Assembly (NCBI GenBank): GCA_025403435.1
Contig: CM046332.1
Span: 9,231,903-9,295,902, forward strand
DNA from: Artocarpus heterophyllus
Lineage: Eukaryota > Streptophyta > Magnoliopsida > Rosales > Moraceae
Length of the DNA stretch: 64,000 bases
Direction of reading: 5' to 3'
The notes beneath the pieces are model-generated. The model searched no databases, was not told the DNA's origin, and saw nothing but the letters and a program-made list of their open reading frames with translations. A program made the position numbers and the translations under genes. How positions within the stretch are numbered: the stretch's first letter is position 1; the number at the start of each line of letters is the position of its first letter. This document shows, piece by piece, positions 39,820 through 51,129 of the stretch.

Positions 39820-41840
39820 TGTTGAAAAAATAGTACACAGCGGAATTTTAAAATTTTTATATTGGAGTATTTTTCAAAACACAAGTTTGACACGCTATAT
39901 GTATAAATTAACCAGATCTTACTAACCTTTGAATGCCAAAGAACTCTCGCAATCCGTGAAGAGAAGTAACATTCTAGAAAAGCCTCAACCAACTGGGCTT
40001 CTTTGCTATTCTCTATCCACAATCAGATTGAGTGTGGGCTCACGTCGTTCAGTTTTTCCACCAGGTGACTCCCCTTCCAACCAATTGAGAAATACACAAA
40101 GCTATAATTCGTGATATGTGAATGATAGCTCTCTGGGGAGTTACAGAGTCTTACTAATAGAGTCTCACTCTAGATTTCTCAACTGATCTAAATAATAATG
40201 AGACTCACTCCCCTTTTGATAGAGGTTGGGCCCTAGGAGTCGGTCTTTATTAGATAGGCTTCCAAATTTGAATCAGAATCAAATCAGGATCAATATCTAA
40301 TAAAATCCGCATGAAAATACGTAATCTTTTTATTGCCTAGTCAGCAGGCCGAATTTCAAATCGGCTTGCCGATCCTCCTCAATTGGTAGGCCAAACTTAA
40401 AGATCGGCCTGCTGAACTTTCGATAAAAAATCCCTATGAATCTTTATTTCCACTTGAGATTCTTAGGATAAAGCCTCGGTTTTAATTTAAATAACCCAAT
40501 AGAGAAGTTATCTGATTAAAACAGTCATATTTAGATAATCTTTAGGAAAATAAATATTCCTGATAATTCAACAATTTTGTCTTGAATTAATTCAAAATTA
40601 ATCCAACCGATAAACAAACACGAATTATTTGATCTTGATAATTTAACAAGTTTATCTTGAATTAATTTTATCACAAAATTAATTCAACCGATAAACAAAC
40701 ATGAATTATCTGATTTACCAAATTTCAACCAATCTGATAATTTGACATAAGTCACCAATTATTAGAAAAACACGCCGTATCGTTACAGGATTTTTGTGAG
40801 CTAGCAAAGGGGAATAATGGACCTATATAGTTCAAGCTCCCGATTATTATGAAACCCAATATCCTAGATATACATTTCATAATTATCAACTCCAACGCTG
40901 CTCCACTAAAACCTTGGAATTGCACTCTTGAACTATATAAAATTACGAAGCCCGTATAGCTAAGTCTCCAGACATATCATAATGTATCATCTCCACATAG
41001 GATTATCCATAATTGGCTTAAGGACAAATTCTGCCTTACCTTCCCGATTATTTTTATCTTACATTCTATTGTCTCACCATCAAAAAACTTACCATCTAAA
41101 GACAATATACCATTCGGTTACACCAATGTATCCAAATAGTTGAGCGCTTTAGTTTTTCAATTACAGGATAATGCATATAAGAGGATATCACTACTCCTAA
41201 AGAGGAGCTATAGATTCCATATCTATGAATAATAGGTCTACGCTATCAAGGGTCATGCCTCCAATGCACCAGCATGCGTACCACTATTAAAATTATGGAT
41301 GTCAACCTTTAGTATATCAAAAGACATAAGTCAAGACAACGGGGCCACTATATATCTCAAGATTAAGATACAATACAAATGATTGTCTAAAGTGAATCGA
41401 TTTGCCGAGACAGAATTATTAATCCAAATCAATTCACTTTATGTCCCGATCCAACACATCGTCACCTATGAAATGTGCTAATGTTTCTATTCACAGAGTT
41501 CACCTCCAATGGTCAAGACAAACCATCTCCTAATAGGGATATAGACAACATAACAATCTTAACATGAATAAAGTACCCAACTTTATTCCCTCAATTGTGG
41601 ATCTCATAATTTAGACTGTCACCTTAAGAATCATGTCTTCTGCATAATATGTCCATCATATGCCCAATTCTTAAAAGTTTAGACTGACAGTCTCAGATTA
41701 TTGCTTGCTTAACATACATTCAACAAATATGAACATAAGAGAACAAGATTTGGGATATAAATAATAAATAAATTCTTTATTGATAAAAATGCCTCTAAAA
41801 ACATGTTACATTTTTACTCCTTAGGGCATATAGTCTAACA
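39820..41840 (-). mobile_element. copia family A solo LTR, antisense
   Basis: On the minus strand starts TGTTAGACTATATGCCC and ends in CAACA, 2,021 bp, flanked by GATGG (39,815-39,819) and GATGT (41,841-41,845). No internal sequence. A palindromic motif cluster lies at 40,343-40,416. The TATA position (about 40,218-40,230) is altered relative to sibling LTRs. Confidence 0.88.
40343..40416 (-). promoter_or_regulatory. palindromic motif cluster in solo LTR
   Basis: Four variants of TCGGCCTGCCGA (for example TCGGCTTGCCGA and TCGGCCTGCTGA), in the same place relative to the LTR promoter as in sibling copies. Confidence 0.45.
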
Positions 41841-42102
41841 GATGTGTCATCAATGGCCATCAACTCTAGCGTCCACAACCCATCGGAGTCTTGAAAACCC
41901 ATCGAAGGAGAGGAATTTCTTCCTCTTTGTTTTTTATAATAATTGTTTTTATTACAAAAATATTTGTTTTCAAAAATATATCATTATATACAACCAAACA
42001 CTATTTTAAAAAACAGTATTGGTACATTTCTCAAAACATTTTTATTTTTAAATTTTTTTAAAAACAAAAACCAAAATAAAAACATTGCCAAATGGTCCCT
42101 TA

Positions 42103-42560
42103 GTTATCTAGACTATTGTACCTAGACCTTTCAAATTATGTCATGTTGCACTTTTCACTAGTACATATTAGGGGCAAGGGAAGTCAGTAGGGCTAGTTTC
42201 ATAATTACAAATATTTTAATTTTTAGAGTGGGATTCTTGTCATTTCAGTGGCATGCTGCAACTAGTCAAACAACTTCGATATATACTCCAATTGTTACAT
42301 TTTTCCCATTTTCTTGTTGTTTTCTTCTAGTAATTGAGGTTTAAAGACCCTGTCGACCTTTGCTATTCATTAAAAAGAGACATATTCAAACTAGGTTGTT
42401 TTTATTAAAAAAAAAATTATAAAAAAAATTGTTATGGAATCAAGCTGAGGCCTGATTAATAGGATTTATTTTAATAAGAAGAAAACTAAATTAATTAATA
42501 TATATCATTAGCCTCAATATTTTAAGATTCTTATAAATAATTAGTTAAGAGAAACTTACA
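42103..42560. other. spacer with segments related to the region around the 132-aa gene
   Basis: 42,164-42,205 resembles 34,627-34,665, and 42,240-42,345 resembles 38,365-38,450. The rest is AT-rich with nothing recognised. Confidence 0.4.
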
Positions 42561-42569
42561 TGAAAGCCT

Positions 42570-43650
42570 TTAAGAAATAGATGATAAAGACGACAATTAA
42601 AAACCAATATTAAAAGATAAGATGACTGTTTAACAAATCATTATATTATACAACATCGTCGTATATGAATGACTTACTATGACGGTTTACGCATGTGAAA
42701 TATCGTAAGAGTAAAAAAAACAAGCACATTAGATGACAGTTTACTTTAATGACAGTTTTTACATAGACCATAGTTAAAAGCTTTAAAAATTCTGAAACAA
42801 TTTTTAGTCGAAACTATTTCTTTGGTCAAACAAAATTTTCTTTAATTATTATTCATAAATTTGATACACTTGATTCATATCTCATTAAAGAACACACAAT
42901 AAATTTTAAAGAAATATATCACAAATTCTTCTTCTTATATATAATCAAGATACATGTACTGCAAATATTTTCAAAAATGTAAAGTTTCTCTATAAAATCT
43001 AACAAAAAAAAAAAAAAACCTTAGACACAAACGAAAATTCTAAATACAAGCAAAAAAACTAAAATTCACAAAAAAAGAAATCTCTAAGTATTCGAAAAGT
43101 ACTCCAATTTCAATGCAAAAGGTTGTAGTAGTTTTGGCGGTGACAACTATCATGGCGGCAGGTACTATAAGGACATGGAAGGATTGTGGAGGTGGTAGTG
43201 TAGGGAGTGAGGAGTGTGGAAGAGACAAACGATATCTTATGGAGAAAAGTTTTAAGTAATGGGAGGATAAAATTAGAAAGAGAGTTAGGAAGTGAGGAAG
43301 AGATAGATATAGGGAATTTAGACAGAAAATGGGCAATTTAAGAGAAAACTTTAGAGTTTGTAAATTAGAAAGAGTGGGATGGAGGAAAGTGTTCAAAATT
43401 AAAGAAAAGGATAGGAAGCTTTAAAAGTTTTTGGCAAAAAAGTTAGTTAGTGGGAGAAAAGCCTGACTATTTTTTTGATTTTTTTTGATTTTTTTTTTAT
43501 GTTAGATGATGAATTGCTGAAAACTATTGTCTAATGTGCATGTACAAATTTCTAAAACACATAAGTTTTTGTGCTACCTTTTTAGCATATTAGATGACTG
43601 TTTTCCATGAAACATCGTTAGATAGGTATCGTCTAATCTCCAATTTGTAG
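42570..43650. mobile_element. candidate CACTA-like non-autonomous element
   Basis: Short words of the type GATGACWGTTT, GACGGTTTA and CATCGT recur near the left (42,590-42,760) and right (43,590-43,630) edges in both orientations, like sub-terminal repeats of CACTA elements. The right edge reads TTTGTAGTA, close to the TTGTAGTG terminus; a matching CACTACAA left end was not found. It separates two parts of a decayed copy of the 132-aa gene region. Confidence 0.35.
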
Positions 43651-43654
43651 TATT

Positions 43655-43830
43655 GTCCCTATGTTTTTTCTTTATTTTGGAGGCTTGCAAATTAATCATA
43701 ATATTTTATAATTGAATGTATATTTAATTTTTTATTTTGCCTTATTTTGTAGTACATTTTAGTTTAGATGACGACTTAGTTTGTTGGTTTGGAGTAAATT
43801 AGCCCAAGAATCTAAGGCGTTAATCTAGAA
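43655..43830 (+). pseudogene. decayed copy of intron 1 end plus exon 2 of the 132-aa gene
   Basis: From about 43,655 the sequence follows the last 110 bp of intron 1 (TTTATTTTGGAGGCTTGC against TTTGTTTTAGAGGTTTGC). It keeps an AG at 43,751-43,752 and then matches exon 2 closely: TTTAGATGACGACTTAG and TGGTTTGGAGTAAAT. The reading is 'HFSLDDDLVCWFGVN' followed by a stop. Exon 1 and exon 3 were not found nearby, so this is a gene fragment. Confidence 0.8.
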
Positions 43831-44080
43831 CCAAAACCTGCCTCCCTTAATCGAAACCAAGATAAACCAACTAAAAAATAATTTTTTTTGTTGAAAACCA
43901 AAGTCTTTAGATTAGAAACCAATCTGAATCAATATTTTTAGGTTCAGTTTTAGTTTTTAAATATAGGTGTTCCTTTCGGTTGCTTTGTTAAAAAAAAGGA
44001 TTACGGAGACTGGAGCTTTATATGCATTTGTGGTGGTGGTGAGGATAAAGATGGTAGGGATTAACCATTTAGGCTTTTGG
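43831..44080. other. short spacer, nothing firm
   Basis: Contains AACCAAAACC and GGTTCAGTTTTAG words in opposite directions, possibly an old MITE; ends not definable. Confidence 0.35.
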
Positions 44081-45534
44081 TGTGATGTCCGAGAACATTC
44101 ATTAAATTAAATCTATAATTAATTTATATTTAAATAAAGAACTTCGCTTGATAAACCGCATTTTATATAATTACGATAAAATGTGACTTGTTTTTGGATA
44201 ATATTAATATGCATGATGTCTAGAAAGAGTTTAATCCCTAAGATACTCTTAAGGTGAAATTTTATATCACATAAAAGTATAAATTAATAAAAGAATAATA
44301 TGCTAATTAAAGTAGAAAATAATGCCATAGTCCAAAACAATATTATTATCAGTTGCCGGTTAGTAAACTGGTAAAAAGATTTTGTGTCTACAATCCAATG
44401 GTTATTGGAATATAATATAAAAGGACACATAAAAGTGATTGGTACACAGTACGGTGTAAGTATACCGATAAAGTACAAATGCGGATGTATGAAATACTAT
44501 ATTGGGGTTAAAAAAGTGGGTGAAAAAGTAAGTTAGTATATTCTATACTGCTGAAGTAAATATCTTCTCAAATTTTCACCAATGATATAGGAAAATACAG
44601 TGTGGTGTAAATTCACACTGTGTTAAAAAGTATGTGGGACCCACCATGGGATACCTAAAAGGAGGAAAATGAACTACATCTCCTCCTAAATGTGTCTAGT
44701 TTTCACGGTAAATTTTGAGCAATTTTTAACCAGAATTAAGTGTAAGTGATTACTAGGTTAGTAAGTGACCAAATTGGTAAAACATCTTAGGTTGTCTTCA
44801 TCATTTCCATGCAAAAAAATAAAAATAAAAAATGAAAAAGCATAAACTCAATATCCCAAGGCAAAATTCGCAGGCCTTTTTTTTATCACTCTCTTAAGTA
44901 TTTTGTTCAAAAACAACCACCAAATCCACATTCCCAACAAGTCCAAGCATTTTGGTACAAACTAGCAACTTTTTAAAGGAAAACTCCAAACTTTTTCTTA
45001 GGGATTTTTTGTGTTTTTCTTAAAGACTTCTTGGGTTTTCATAAGGGTTTTTGTCATGGTTTGTGTCAAGGAAAGTTAGACAAGATCAAGCTTCTTTGTG
45101 GTTGCTCACAAAGCTTACAAAAAAATCCTTAGATATCCTTTGCTTTAAAGTTTGTTGTCTTTATGAAATTTGGTATATATTTATCTAAGTATGGACTATG
45201 GCATGTTAAAATGACTCTTTGGCATTATTATGTGATTTTTTTTTGGGTATGGTATTGATGCTTAATGGTTAGAAGCTAGGGTTTTACATGCTAAAAATCA
45301 AAGTTTTGATGTATTTTCAAAAATGGATAATTTTGATGGACTTAGAGGCAGATCTATTTTCTGAGCAAAACATAAGATTTGTCCAAAACAGTGAGATTAA
45401 TAACTTTCATAAACAAAGTCTTGTAAAATTCCAAAGGGATTAAATTGAAAAGCTTATGATTTTTGGGGCAGTTTTGAAAAATAGCAAAAAACCCAATGTA
45501 TAGCCTGAATTTAGGGGAAGCTAAAGCACAAAAG
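44081..45534 (+). repeat. gypsy LTR fragment (plus orientation), 5' part
   Basis: Starts TGTGATGTCCGAGAACATTC and aligns in order with the Tekay-like LTR at 3,179 (CATTCATTAAA..., GGATTATGGCATGTT against GGACTATGGCATGTT, AATTGAAA blocks). It stops at the hairpin near 45,510-45,557, about 1.45 kb in; no pol sequence is attached. Confidence 0.7.
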
Positions 45535-45557
45535 TTTGTGCTATAGCTTCCCCTAAA
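45510..45557. repeat. hairpin at an LTR-LTR junction
   Basis: Arms 45,510-45,532 and 45,535-45,557 (23 bp each) are reverse complements with one mismatch, separated by AG. They join two gypsy LTRs of opposite orientation. Confidence 0.9.
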
Positions 45558-45563
45558 TAACGG

Positions 45564-48550
45564 TGTAATGCTCAATTAACCCAGGAACACACGTTATTCA
45601 ATTTCAAGCATATAGAAAGCATATCTTACAAGAATGAGTACTTATTATCTATAAGATTGAATCATGCATAAACATGCTTATATTCATAAATATGACTTTG
45701 AATTATTAATGTATAATTTAACATGTTTTATAATACAAATCTCAAAATAAAATCAGCCATGTCATAACTACATCCTTTAAAGGCATTCAAAAGGAAGCAG
45801 TAGTGAAAAGAGCAAAAACAGGTCAACTTTGTCCATAAACACAAGTCCACAGGTTTAGAGGAGAGTGCCAGCCAGCTACCTAGCATCCTACTACTAATGC
45901 TAAGAATTGTCATTATTTGCATCACTAGAACTAAGTGAGCTTATGCCAAATAAGCAGAATTAATGCGTAACATAAATGACTATGCCATGAGTGATCCCAT
46001 ATAAGTCATGTTTTCTTTTTCTTTCAAAACTTATATTGTATCCGTTTTGCATAAAACATAACTTGCATATGATTTTTCTTTAGGGCTTCCTATAATGGGT
46101 AGTTTTTTTTTTGTTTCCTTTGGACCATTAATGCTGTCGTGTGGCTTCCCACACCACAAGTCCCCATCGAAACAGTCTCCATCGAGATAATAATAGGGTC
46201 CATAAGTCTCCATTGAGACAACATATCAAAACTGTAAGCCTCCATCGAGATTAATACAGTGGAGTAGCCTCCATCGAGACTAACTCCACTAAATATATCA
46301 TCCTGTCACAAGTAGCCCATAAACCCTTATAAACTTCTTCCTATATGCTTCAACTTTTAAATAACATTTTGGGTACAATGTCTTTAATATATAATTCATG
46401 CATGCAAAATGCTCAAAATCAAAACATGCTCATGTTACTTATGCTCCATAAAGTCATAACCATATATACAAACTTGCACAGCATTTAAAGTGATGTAGGT
46501 GAAATTCTACTTACCTTGTATTATGGAGTTACGTAAATTATTGTCAGGGTTTTTCTCTTCAGATTTGGTGTCCAATCCTTTTGAAAATAGGTGTTTATAC
46601 CTATTTAACATATACTAGTTACTTAAGTGTTAAGGAGCTCATTACATGTTTAAAATCAAACTTAAACAAAAGAAAGGCAAAGTCCCCACAAACATATCAT
46701 TCATAACCTTATAGTTGCAATCATATTAAATAAGATGAAAAGTAGGGAAAACTAGAACTAAATATTCTATGGGAAAACTAGAACTAAATATTCTATATTT
46801 GAACCCTTTAACACTTCCATGTAATTCCTAATAAAAGTAATGAACTTAGCTTCTAAAAACATCTCTAAGAATAACATTTGGCTTATAAAAATATCTCCAA
46901 GAATAACAATTTTAGTAAAACTCATAAATTCATGTAATGTAGAGGATAAAATATCAAACTTAATCCCAAAAGTCCTTTAAAATTTTTTTAAAAATGAACA
47001 TCGGTAACATGGCAAAAATAGTTAGTTTGAAGGGCAAAAGTGGACTTTTGGTTTCTAAGTGGTTCAAAACTTTTCTAAGAATTTTGGCAGCATTTCCCCT
47101 TAATTTTTAACACTGCTCAAAGCTTAAAATTTATCAAAACAACTTGCAAACAAAAAGAACAGTCCAAGGGATTTACAAGACCACAAATCAACCCCAAATT
47201 CTCTAAAATTCACACAATTCTAAAACTATTCATTCCAACAATCAAATCCTCTTTTATTAGATCACTTTTCCATGATTCCTAATCTTGAATATCATTAAAA
47301 TTATGCTTATGTCATGTCCTAAAGTCTATTTATACATCCAAAGAAAGAAACCTAAAAATACTTCATTAATTCTTACCTTAGTTAAGCTAATTGAACTCTT
47401 CACCTCCAATTTCACTTTTCCCACTTCAAAAGGGTGAAACCAAAGCTTATGGTCTTTTTAAACATCTAAAATAAACCCTAAAATTTTCCAAAGAATCAGA
47501 TTGTAGGTTTATTCCATGTCTTAAAGGAATGAAATTAAAATCTATAAAATCAGGCTTACCTTGACTAGTTTTGGTTTTTCCTCCTTTATCACCACTCAAA
47601 CCTTGGCCAAGACACTTAGAGATAGGCTTATCTTCTTGAACCCTAGCTAAAAATAGAGTTTTTCTTTAGTAAATGGTCGAATTTGAGAGAAGATTGGCTA
47701 AAATGAGCTCACCTACTTGCTTAATTTTTTTAAGTAGCGTACACATACCTCAAATTACTTAACACTTAAGTGCTCTCTTGTTAGCTTGATTAGTGTCCCT
47801 CTTTTTTATAGCTTACACATCAATCATTTAGTGTCTAAAATACTCATACACAACCCTAATTAAAAGCTAAACCATAGCGACTCATTTGACTTACTAACTT
47901 AGGTGTACTTACTCATACCAAAATTTTGGTACACAAAAAATACTAGTTTATAAACTTTGATAGTTTTTCACTAAAACTAAACTAAAATTTCCAAAATCTC
48001 TTTTAAATACACTCCAACATTGGATGGAATGATTGTTTACTTAGTTCCCAACTTGTTGAAACCTTTATCGGGTCTATAAACTTGAATATCACAAAGGTCA
48101 CTTAGTTAGGATTTCAAGGTAAACTTGCCACTAAAATATATATCATCCTCTTACATGAGACCTTGTATCATTCTTAATAACATTCTACGAGATTCTTTGC
48201 TTGTCATAAAGTCTCATTTAATCATTATTCCGAATACATACATAACTTGACTTCACATAAAATGGTATTTTCAACATAAACAGACTTAAAACCATCATTG
48301 AACTCCTAATTTCAACTCATCTATTATAATTGTATATCAAACACCATTAGAATTCACTTTTCCTATTTTTTTCTAGACCGGATCCATCTTTAGGAAATCC
48401 CAAGTCATTTAACTATGCATTCAAATGATATACGCTATTAATATAATCAAATGTATCTGAAATGATTATGAAACATTATATAATGCAATTAATATCATGA
48501 AATCATGCAATGCATTGGCCAACAAGTATGTGAAAATTCTGGGCATCACA
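45564..48550 (-). repeat. gypsy LTR, antisense, apparently complete
   Basis: On the minus strand begins TGTGATGCCCAGAATTTTC and ends GAGCATTACA, so the tips TGTGATGC/GCATTACA form the expected TG...CA pair over about 2.99 kb. It resembles the two other gypsy LTRs but is a different subfamily. Flanking bases (AACGG and AAACC) do not form a target duplication, so the site has been rearranged. Confidence 0.65.
46160..46285 (-). repeat. degenerate CTCCATCGAGA repeats in the gypsy LTR
   Basis: Five to six CTCCATCGAGAC-like words, about 20-35 bp apart, between 46,163 and 46,282. Confidence 0.8.
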
Positions 48551-50089
48551 AAACCTTATCAGATTATGCCTCAAAATTTGACTTTGGATCAACTTTAGAG
48601 TAAAAACACGTGAAACACGTATTTGATCTAATTGCTGCAGTCAACTACACATGTGTATAGCGGATGACCGTGTGATCGCGATCCTAGAGTTTGAACCAAA
48701 GTCGAACTCCTCAAATTGATCTGATTATCCAATTTCAACTAATTAGATAAATCCTATCTTATTTGACTCAGGTATCCCTTATAGAGCCTCAATTTTAATT
48801 CAAATAATTCAATCAAAAAATTATCTAATTAAAATAGTCATGTACAGGTAAACCCATATGAACAAAATATTATCCAAATAATTCATCATGTTTATCTTGA
48901 ATTAATTCACAAAATTAATTCAACCGACAAACTAACATGAATTATTAAATCCAATTAACTTGAATTTTAACCAATCTAATAATTTAATATAAGTAACCAA
49001 TATATGGGAAAAACAAGCCGTATCGTTATAGGATTTATTATAAACTAGCAAAGGGGACTTGATGGACATATATAGATGAAGATCCTATAATTATAAAATA
49101 CAACATCCCAGATATATAAATTTTATAATTATCAACTCTAACGCTACTTCACCAAAAGCTTAGAACTACATTCTCAAATTATAAAAAATTACAAAGTTCC
49201 AATAAGATAACCGTCCATGATTTATCATAATGTGTCACATCCCTATAGGATAGTCATAATCAGCTTAAGGATAAATTCTGTTTTACCTTTCTAATTATTT
49301 TTATTTTACATTTCATTATCACACCATTGGAATACTTATTATCTATAGATAGTATATCATTTGGTTACACCTATGTAACCAAATGGTTGAGTGCTCTAAT
49401 CTTTCAATTACAGGATAATGCATATAATAGAATATCATTAACTGTACAGAAGAGCTATGGATTTCATATTTATGTATAACTAGTCTACGTAAATCAAGAG
49501 TCATATCTCTAACGTACCAGTATGCGTACAATCATTAAATCAATATATCACCTTTTGGTACATCAAAAGACATAAGTTAAGAATACGGGCTAATTAGTCA
49601 TTTAAGGATTAAGACACAACATATATGATTGTCTAAAGTGAATTGATTTGAACAAATAGAATTATTAACTAAATCAATTCAAATTTTTCTCTCGATCTAA
49701 TACATCATCACCTATGATGATATACCAATGTTTTTACTCACAGAGTCCTACTCCAACGACCAAGACAAGCCATCTTCTGTTAGGGATATAGTCAACATAA
49801 CAATCTTAGCATGAATCAAGCGCCTAACTTTATTTTCTCGATCATGGATCTTATGATTTAGACCATAAGCTTTAAGATTCATGGCTTTTGCATAATCTAT
49901 CCATCATATGCATGATTCTTAAAAGTTTAGATGGCAGTCTCAAACTTTTGTTTGCTTATTATATATTCAATAGAAATGAACATAAAGAGGACAACATTTG
50001 GTATATGAATAATAAATAAACTCTTTATTGATAAAATGTGTCCAAAAACTTATTACAACGTTTTACTCCTTAGAGCACTATGTCTAACA
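48551..50089 (-). repeat. 3' LTR of the antisense copia, truncated
   Basis: On the minus strand starts TGTTAGACATAGTGCTC at 50,089 and aligns with sibling LTRs until 48,551, where it breaks off against the gypsy LTR. It matches the 5' LTR part at 63,810-64,000 across its left end. Confidence 0.8.
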
Positions 50090-50475
50090 ATTAAAACATA
50101 TCTCAATTATATGTTCATGCTATTTGATAACACGTGCATAAAACATGTCATTAATATAGTAAACTTTAAAACTCATCCTTGTTGCAGTGAGTGAGGCTGC
50201 ATTTACCTTGTCTTATTAGCAACCTGATTAACCTCTTGCAAGTGGATGCCTTAGATTCAACAACATAAGTGCCCCAACAGTCTTAATTATAGCATAAGAA
50301 ATATTCTTAGTAAAAGAAAATACACAAACATTACATGGTATATCATCATGAGTAATAAACAATACAACAAATTCATGACCGTTATAAGGATAACAATATA
50401 GCCAGTAAAATAGTTTGTAAAACCATTTTGACTTGGTTATACAACATTTTACTCCTTAGGACACTATGTCTAACA
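50090..50475 (-). repeat. extra LTR start plus ~350 bp unknown sequence
   Basis: Directly after the polypurine tract, the minus strand reads about 32 bp of LTR start (50,475-50,444), then about 350 bp without LTR similarity, then a fresh LTR start at 50,089. See findings. Confidence 0.65.
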
Positions 50476-50896
50476 ATCTCCCACTTGCACCAAGTGGGTA
50501 AATATTACATATCTCGCATCCCCATAGCCTCTACATGTTTCTTGAAAACTCTAGTAGTTAGTGTCTTCGTAAAGGGATCAGCTATATTATCCTCAGACGT
50601 GATCTTGCATATTGCAATATGCTCAACCTCAACATAGTCCTTTATCACATGATACTTCTGATGAATATGTTTACTCTTCTTGTGAAATCTTGGTTCCTTA
50701 ACATTAGTTATCACTACAAGTGTTATAACAATACAGCGATACTGCCTTATCCATACCAGGAACTACTTCAAGATTTCTAAGGAACTCACGAAGCAACATT
50801 GCTTCTTTCAAAGCTCACTAGCTGGCACATACTTGGCCTTCATTGTTGAATCTGAAGTGCAATCTTGTTTGACACTTCTCTAAACAATGGCGCCTC
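50476..50896 (-). pseudogene. copia RNase H, C-terminal half (antisense element)
   Basis: On the minus strand it carries 'EPRFHKKSKHIHQKYHVIKDYVEVEHIAICKI' in pieces, 'DNIADPFTKTLT' and 'FKKHVEAMGM', the end of the family A RNase H, then the polypurine tract at 50,491-50,476. Frameshifts lie upstream. The half that precedes it is at 60,825-61,070; the two join precisely once the nested element and one GCCTC are ignored. Confidence 0.88.
50892..50896. other. target-site duplication, left (GCCTC)
   Basis: Identical to 60,825-60,829 and directly outside the ends of the plus-strand copia element; 5 bp is usual for copia. Confidence 0.88.
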
Positions 50897-51129
50897 AGTT
50901 AGACATGTATGCCCTAAGGAGTAAAAATGTAATATGTTTTTGGAGACATTTTTATCAATAAAGAATTTATTCATTTATATATATACCAAATCTTGTCCTC
51001 TTTTCGTTCATATTCGTTGAATGTATGATAAGTAAACAGTAGTCTGAGACTGTCAGTCTAAACTTTAAGAATTGGGCTTACGATGGACTGATTATGTGAA
51101 AGACACAATTCTTAGGGTGACGGTCTAAA
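50897..51129 (+). repeat. extra copy of the LTR 5' end
   Basis: Begins AGTTAGACATG and matches the first 230 bp of the 3' LTR. It ends in GGTCTAAA, where a complete LTR starts afresh. By my count this outer piece is nearer to the 3' LTR (about 10 differences) than the inner LTR start is (about 15). Confidence 0.88.

Larger units (their letters stand above)
39155..42099. mobile_element. PIF/Harbinger-like element (non-autonomous) interrupted by a copia solo LTR
   Basis: Ends GGGGGTGTTTGGTAGCATTT and, reverse-complemented, GGGACCATTTGGCAATGTTT are imperfect inverted repeats. They are flanked by TTA on both sides (39,152-39,154 and 42,100-42,102), the 3-bp TWA target of PIF/Harbinger elements. 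Without the nested LTR the element is about 0.92 kb. Its centre (about 39,355-39,815) is strikingly GC- and CG-rich. No transposase is visible. Confidence 0.6.

Noticed and set aside
39301..39825. Overlapping open frames on both strands in the GC-rich patch
   Set aside because: GC-rich DNA lacks stop codons by composition; three or more frames are open at once and none has a motif.
43040..43396. Minus-strand 118-codon open frame in the CACTA-like region
   Set aside because: Low-complexity Leu/Ser/Phe composition from T/C-rich DNA; no family resemblance.
46163..46282. CRISPR-like array (regular CTCCATCGAGA words)
   Set aside because: Spacing is irregular, words are short and imperfect, and the setting is a plant LTR.
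44081..48550. Single 4.5-kb DNA transposon with TGTGATG/CATCACA ends
   Set aside because: Both ends align with gypsy LTR starts and an internal TG...CA boundary at 45,564 is visible; no target duplication was found. Kept only as a finding to test.
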